Below, one piece after another: positions 61,044 to 64,000 of a DNA stretch of 64,000 nucleotides. The notes below the pieces were generated by a model, which searched no databases, was not told where the DNA came from, and worked only from the letters and a program-made list of their open reading frames with translations. Location of the stretch: assembly GCF_000783395.1 (NCBI RefSeq), contig NZ_JSFK01000031.1:78753-142752 (forward strand). The letters run 5' to 3'. The number at the start of each line of letters is the position of its first letter. Within the stretch, counting starts at the first letter, position 1. The DNA is from Pseudomonas chlororaphis (GTDB taxonomy: Bacteria > Pseudomonadota > Gammaproteobacteria > Pseudomonadales > Pseudomonadaceae). A program made the translations under genes and the position numbers.

Positions 61044-62956
61044 TCGTCGGCACGGCGGGGCACATCGACCACGGCAAGACGTCGCTGCTGCAAGCCCTGA
61101 CCGGACAAACCGGCGACCGCCGCCCGCAGGAACGCGAACGCGGCATGACCATCGACCTGGGTTATCTCTACGCCGAACTTGAACCGGGCGCCGGGTTGAC
61201 CGGGTTTATCGACGTCCCCGGCCACGAGAAATTCACCCACAACATGCTCGCCGGCGCGCAAGGCATCGATCTGGTGTTGCTGGTGGTCGCCGCCGATGAC
61301 GGCGTGATGCCGCAGACCCGCGAGCATCTGGCGATTGTCGAATTGCTCGGCATCCCGCGCGCCCTGGTGGCAATCAGCAAATGCGACCGCGCCGAAGCGG
61401 GCAGGGTGGAAGAAGTACAACGCCAGGTGCTCGATCTGCTCGCTCCGGGGCCGTTTGCCGAAGCGCCGGTTTTTACGGTATCGAGTGTGAGCGGGAAGGG
61501 GGTTGATGAATTGCGCGCGGCGCTGATGCAGGTGCAAAACGAGGTGCAGGCGCGCAGTTTTGAGGGCGGTTTTCGTTTGGCGATTGATCGGGCGTTCAGC
61601 GTCGCAGGTGCGGGGATTGTGGTCACGGGCACAGCGTTGTCGGGGACGGTTGCGGTTGGCGACAAACTGGTTATGGCGTCTTCCGGGCAAACGGTGCGAG
61701 TGCGCGGCTTGCATGCGCAGAATCAACCCGCCGAGCAAGCCGTCGCAGGCCAGCGGGTGGCGTTGAACCTGAGCGGCGAACGCCTCGAACTGGCGCAGAT
61801 CCATCGCGGCCAGTGGCTGCTGAGCGACTGGCTGCACGCGCCGACACAACGGGTCGACATCGACTTTCAACTGCTGCCCGGCGAACGCACCTTCGAACAC
61901 TTTCACCCGGTGCACGTGCACCTCGGCACGCAGGACGTTATCGCTCGGGTGGCCTTGCTCGAAGGCCCACGCTTGAGTCCCGGCGAGCGCATGTTCGCGC
62001 AACTGCTGATCAATGCGCCGGTGCACGCGGTAAAGGGTGATCGCCTGATCCTGCGTGATCAGAGCGCGCAACGCACCCTCGGTGGCGGGCAAGTGCTCGA
62101 TCCGTTCGCCCCGGCACGACAACGCCGCAGCCCGGAACGTCTGGCGCAACTGCGCGCCCTGAACTCTGGCGACAAACTCGAACTCGTCTTGCCCGTGCTG
62201 CTCAACTACAGCGCCGGTGGCCTCGACCCGCAGCGCCTGGAACGTCAGTTCAATCGCCCGCGACCAACCTGGGCGTTACCTGAAAACGTCCGCCTGATCG
62301 ACACCCGCCAGGGCCCGGTACTGTTCAACGTGCAGCGCTGGGCGCAACTGAAGTTCACCCTGCTGGAACAACTCGCACAGTTCCATGAACTGGAACCCGA
62401 CCAGATGGGCCCGGATCGCGATCGCTTGCGGCGCTTCAGTGGTCTGATGCTGGAGCGTCCGACATTCGTGAGTTTGCTGGATGAATTGCTGGCGGCCGGC
62501 TCGATTCAGGCGAGCGGCCCATGGCTGCATTTGCCGGATCATCAGGTGCGCCTGAATGCCGAGGACGAAAGTCTCTGGCAGGCATTACAGCCGCTGTTCG
62601 AAAACGCTGGATTTGACCCGCCGTGGGTACGCGACATCGCGAAAATGCTCGGTCAGGACGATGCCGTCGTACGCCTGCTGCTACGCAAACTGGCGCGGCT
62701 CGGTCTGATGCATCAAGTCGTGCGCGATCTGTTCTTGAGTGACGTGCAACTGCGCCGAATGGCCGACGTGTTGCTCAAACTCGCCAATGAAAATCCGCAG
62801 ATCCAGGTGACAACCTTCCGCGATGCGCTAGGCTTGGGACGCAAACGCTGTATTCAGTACCTCGAATATTTCGACCGCGTCGGCCTGACCCGGCGCATCG
62901 GCGAATCCCGCCAGATCCGCCCCGACAACGCACTGGCCAACGCCGACGCACAATAA
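61040..62956 (+). CDS. selB: Selenocysteine-specific elongation factor
   Basis: The protein has 638 aa from the GTG at 61040. GTPase motifs are GTAGHIDHGKTSL (G1), DVPGHEKF (G3) and SKCD (G4). EF-Tu-like domains II and III follow, then winged-helix domains (~370-638) that bind the SECIS RNA hairpin. It delivers Sec-tRNA(Sec) to the fdnG UGA. The gene ends 6 bases before selC. Confidence 0.96.
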   Translation: MIVGTAGHIDHGKTSLLQALTGQTGDRRPQERERGMTIDLGYLYAELEPGAGLTGFIDVPGHEKFTHNMLAGAQGIDLVLLVVAADDGVMPQTREHLAIVELLGIPRALVAISKCDRAEAGRVEEVQRQVLDLLAPGPFAEAPVFTVSSVSGKGVDELRAALMQVQNEVQARSFEGGFRLAIDRAFSVAGAGIVVTGTALSGTVAVGDKLVMASSGQTVRVRGLHAQNQPAEQAVAGQRVALNLSGERLELAQIHRGQWLLSDWLHAPTQRVDIDFQLLPGERTFEHFHPVHVHLGTQDVIARVALLEGPRLSPGERMFAQLLINAPVHAVKGDRLILRDQSAQRTLGGGQVLDPFAPARQRRSPERLAQLRALNSGDKLELVLPVLLNYSAGGLDPQRLERQFNRPRPTWALPENVRLIDTRQGPVLFNVQRWAQLKFTLLEQLAQFHELEPDQMGPDRDRLRRFSGLMLERPTFVSLLDELLAAGSIQASGPWLHLPDHQVRLNAEDESLWQALQPLFENAGFDPPWVRDIAKMLGQDDAVVRLLLRKLARLGLMHQVVRDLFLSDVQLRRMADVLLKLANENPQIQVTTFRDALGLGRKRCIQYLEYFDRVGLTRRIGESRQIRPDNALANADAQ

Positions 62957-62962
62957 GTTAAA

Positions 62963-63058
62963 GGAAGGCAATCGCGCCCGGTGGCGCGGCCGGGCTTCAA
63001 ACCCGGTTGGGGACGGCATCCGTTCCCGGGCAGGTTCGACTCCGGCTGCCTTCCGCCA
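62963..63058 (+). tRNA. selC: tRNA-Sec (UCA anticodon)
   Basis: It is 96 nt long. The 8-bp acceptor stem GGAAGGCA pairs with TGCCTTCC, followed by G and an encoded CCA (63056-63058). The anticodon stem CCGGG/CCCGG closes a loop CTTCAAA with anticodon TCA at 62997-62999. A long variable arm (GGGGACGGCATCCGTTCCC) and the TTCGACTCC loop complete the typical tRNA-Sec. It reads the fdnG UGA and is a substrate of SelA. Confidence 0.97.
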
Positions 63059-63070
63059 GTTTTCTCAATG

Positions 63071-63140
63071 CAAAAGATCGCAGCCTGCGGCAGCTCCTAC
63101 ACCGATCTATGTAGGAGCTGCCGCAGGCTGCGATCTTTTG
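63071..63140. repeat. 30-bp perfect inverted repeat after selC
   Basis: The arms 63071-63100 and 63111-63140 are perfect complements of 30 bp around a 10-base loop. It is the paired form of the AAAGATCGCAGCC REP family. Twelve bases after selC, it could stop or protect the tRNA transcript. Confidence 0.9.
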
Positions 63141-63214
63141 CTTCGGAATGCTGGAAAAAACCTGATCTGGCCTGGTTTAGTCACTTGGAGGTATGTGTTG
63201 GCTGTGAGATCGCC

Positions 63215-63304
63215 TTCGTGAGCAAGCTCGCTCCCACGGGTTCTGCGTGTAAACAAGGTTTGTGATCGAAGCCGATACCCTGTGGGAGCGAGCTTGCTCG
63301 CGAA
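63215..63304. repeat. REP pair, GTGGGAGCGAGC family
   Basis: Copies at 63215-63240 (with CTCCCACGGG variation) and 63281-63304 lie in the same opposite arrangement as 41499-41573. The area 63059-63352 has only these repeats. Confidence 0.85.
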
Positions 63305-63352
63305 GACGTCAGCGGCCACAAAGCCTCATTCAGGGCTTGCCACTGACACCGG

Positions 63353-63712
63353 CTACTGCGGCAAATCCAGATTATCCATCACCCGATTCACCGCCAGCTC
63401 GCCAAGCATGATCAATTGCGCGATCCCCAACAGCGTCCTGCGCTGCGACGCGGGTATGAGGTGGGCGAAGTCATGGGCGATGGTTCTGGCCGAAGCGAGT
63501 GTTTCGCTGGCATCGGCCAGCAGTTCCTCGTTTTTGAAGTCTGCGGTAACCGCGTACATCCGGCGGGTTTTGCGTGGCGGTGGGGTGGAGCCGGGTGGGC
63601 AGAGGTAGTGATCGAGGGCGCGTTCGGCGGCTTCGTGGAGTTTTTTTGAATCGAGGGATTCGTAGGGTGAGGCGAGGTCGATTTCGGGTGGGTTGGGTGT
63701 TGGTTTGATCAT
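63353..63712 (-). CDS. DUF6124-like small protein
   Basis: The protein has 119 aa from the ATG at 63712-63710, with AAGGAG 8 bases upstream. It begins MIKPTPNPPEIDLASPYESL and has a helical body (KKLHEAAERALDHYL, EELLADASETLASARTIAHDFAHLI) and a C-terminal helix (LGIAQLIMLGELAVNRVMDNL). This resembles the Pseudomonas DUF6124/DUF3077-like family, which has unknown function and is repeated in many genomes of the genus. A long structured leader precedes it. Confidence 0.72.
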   Translation of the reverse strand: MIKPTPNPPEIDLASPYESLDSKKLHEAAERALDHYLCPPGSTPPPRKTRRMYAVTADFKNEELLADASETLASARTIAHDFAHLIPASQRRTLLGIAQLIMLGELAVNRVMDNLDLPQ

Positions 63713-64000
63713 GGTGAAGCTCCTTGAGATGTGGAGCCGTCATTCCATCGCTGCTAAACGGATAGGGTGGCGGCTGTACGCGGGTTAGCAGACCAGGCTC
63801 AAGGATCCCGGCGCACCGAAGTGCCCCACGCAAAGCCGCCATAACGTAATGGCAGTACTCGCGTGCCTTGAAAATTGCCGAGCTGCTAAACCCGATCGCT
63901 GATTCGTCAGCGACCGAACCACAATAGAACCCGCCCCCAAGGCGCACAAGCCGGCGGATTCTGGCGTAGCTGTAGGCAAAGGCGCAAGAATTTGTAGCCT
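63713..64000 (-). promoter_or_regulatory. Structured leader RNA of the DUF6124-like gene, mutually exclusive pairings
   Basis: Read on the minus strand, the 288 bases before the gene contain several hairpins: CGCTGA-CGAA-TCAGCG (63912-63897), GCCAT...ATGGC (63853-63838) and GCAC-TTCG-GTGC (63824-63813). Segment 1 GGGTTTAGCAG (63893-63883) and segment 3 CGTTTAGCAG (63760-63751) can each pair with segment 2 CTGCTAACCC (63791-63782), but not at the same time. This is the layout of an attenuator or riboswitch. No Rfam class comes to mind. The transcript's 5' end and promoter may lie beyond the window. Confidence 0.5.

Noticed and set aside
63471..63947. 158-codon minus-strand frame in the leader of the DUF6124-like gene
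   Set aside because: It runs through several hairpins and overlaps the real gene in another frame; structure explains the region better than coding.

Overview
The window reads as chromosomal DNA of a Pseudomonas of the fluorescens group. The evidence is the linked alkaline metalloprotease / AprDEF exporter / serine protease / class I.3 lipase locus, Pseudomonas-restricted small families (DUF1652, DUF6124-like), the fdn-fdhE-selA-selB-selC cluster, and several families of Pseudomonas REP hairpins between genes.

Region 1 (1-8450) looks accessory. Two divergent blocks face away from about 2300. To the left are a 642-aa protein (possible PD-(D/E)XK-like N-terminus, glycine-rich hydrophobic centre, coiled coil) and the start of a small coiled-coil protein cut by the window edge. 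To the right are three translationally coupled genes: an unrecognised 430-aa protein, a protein with two phospholipase-D-type half-sites, and an SNF2-like helicase. This resembles a phage-defence module and is the best candidate for an undescribed system.

Region 2 (8525-23858) is mostly housekeeping and metabolic: a LysR regulator divergent from a quinone-oxidoreductase-like enzyme, an unknown protein with a MocR regulator, pgm, a pirin, a UvrD-type helicase, a DUF1652 protein, and an AraC regulator followed by a probable amine-catabolism operon (FAD oxidoreductase, cupin, PotF-like binding protein).

Region 3 (23859-42085) is an extracellular-enzyme locus on the + strand. It holds aprA with a structured, Rsm-type leader, the inhibitor inh, the type I exporter aprDEF, two tandem subtilisin-type autotransporters, and two RTX lipases/polyurethanases. 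AprDEF should export AprA and both lipases; the two autotransporters carry their own beta-barrels.

Region 4 (42221-53666) holds a small lipoprotein, a coupled FAN1-type nuclease and nuclease-helicase pair (DNA crosslink repair), a hybrid histidine kinase, small unknown proteins, a cation/proton antiporter, a short-chain dehydrogenase and a PatB/MalY-type C-S lyase.

Region 5 (54001-63058) is a selenoprotein cluster: fdnG with an in-frame TGA and SECIS hairpin, fdnH, fdnI, fdhE, selA, selB and tRNA-Sec. All parts needed to make and insert selenocysteine are present except selD. The right end (63353-64000) carries a DUF6124-like gene behind a long, strongly structured leader with mutually exclusive pairings.
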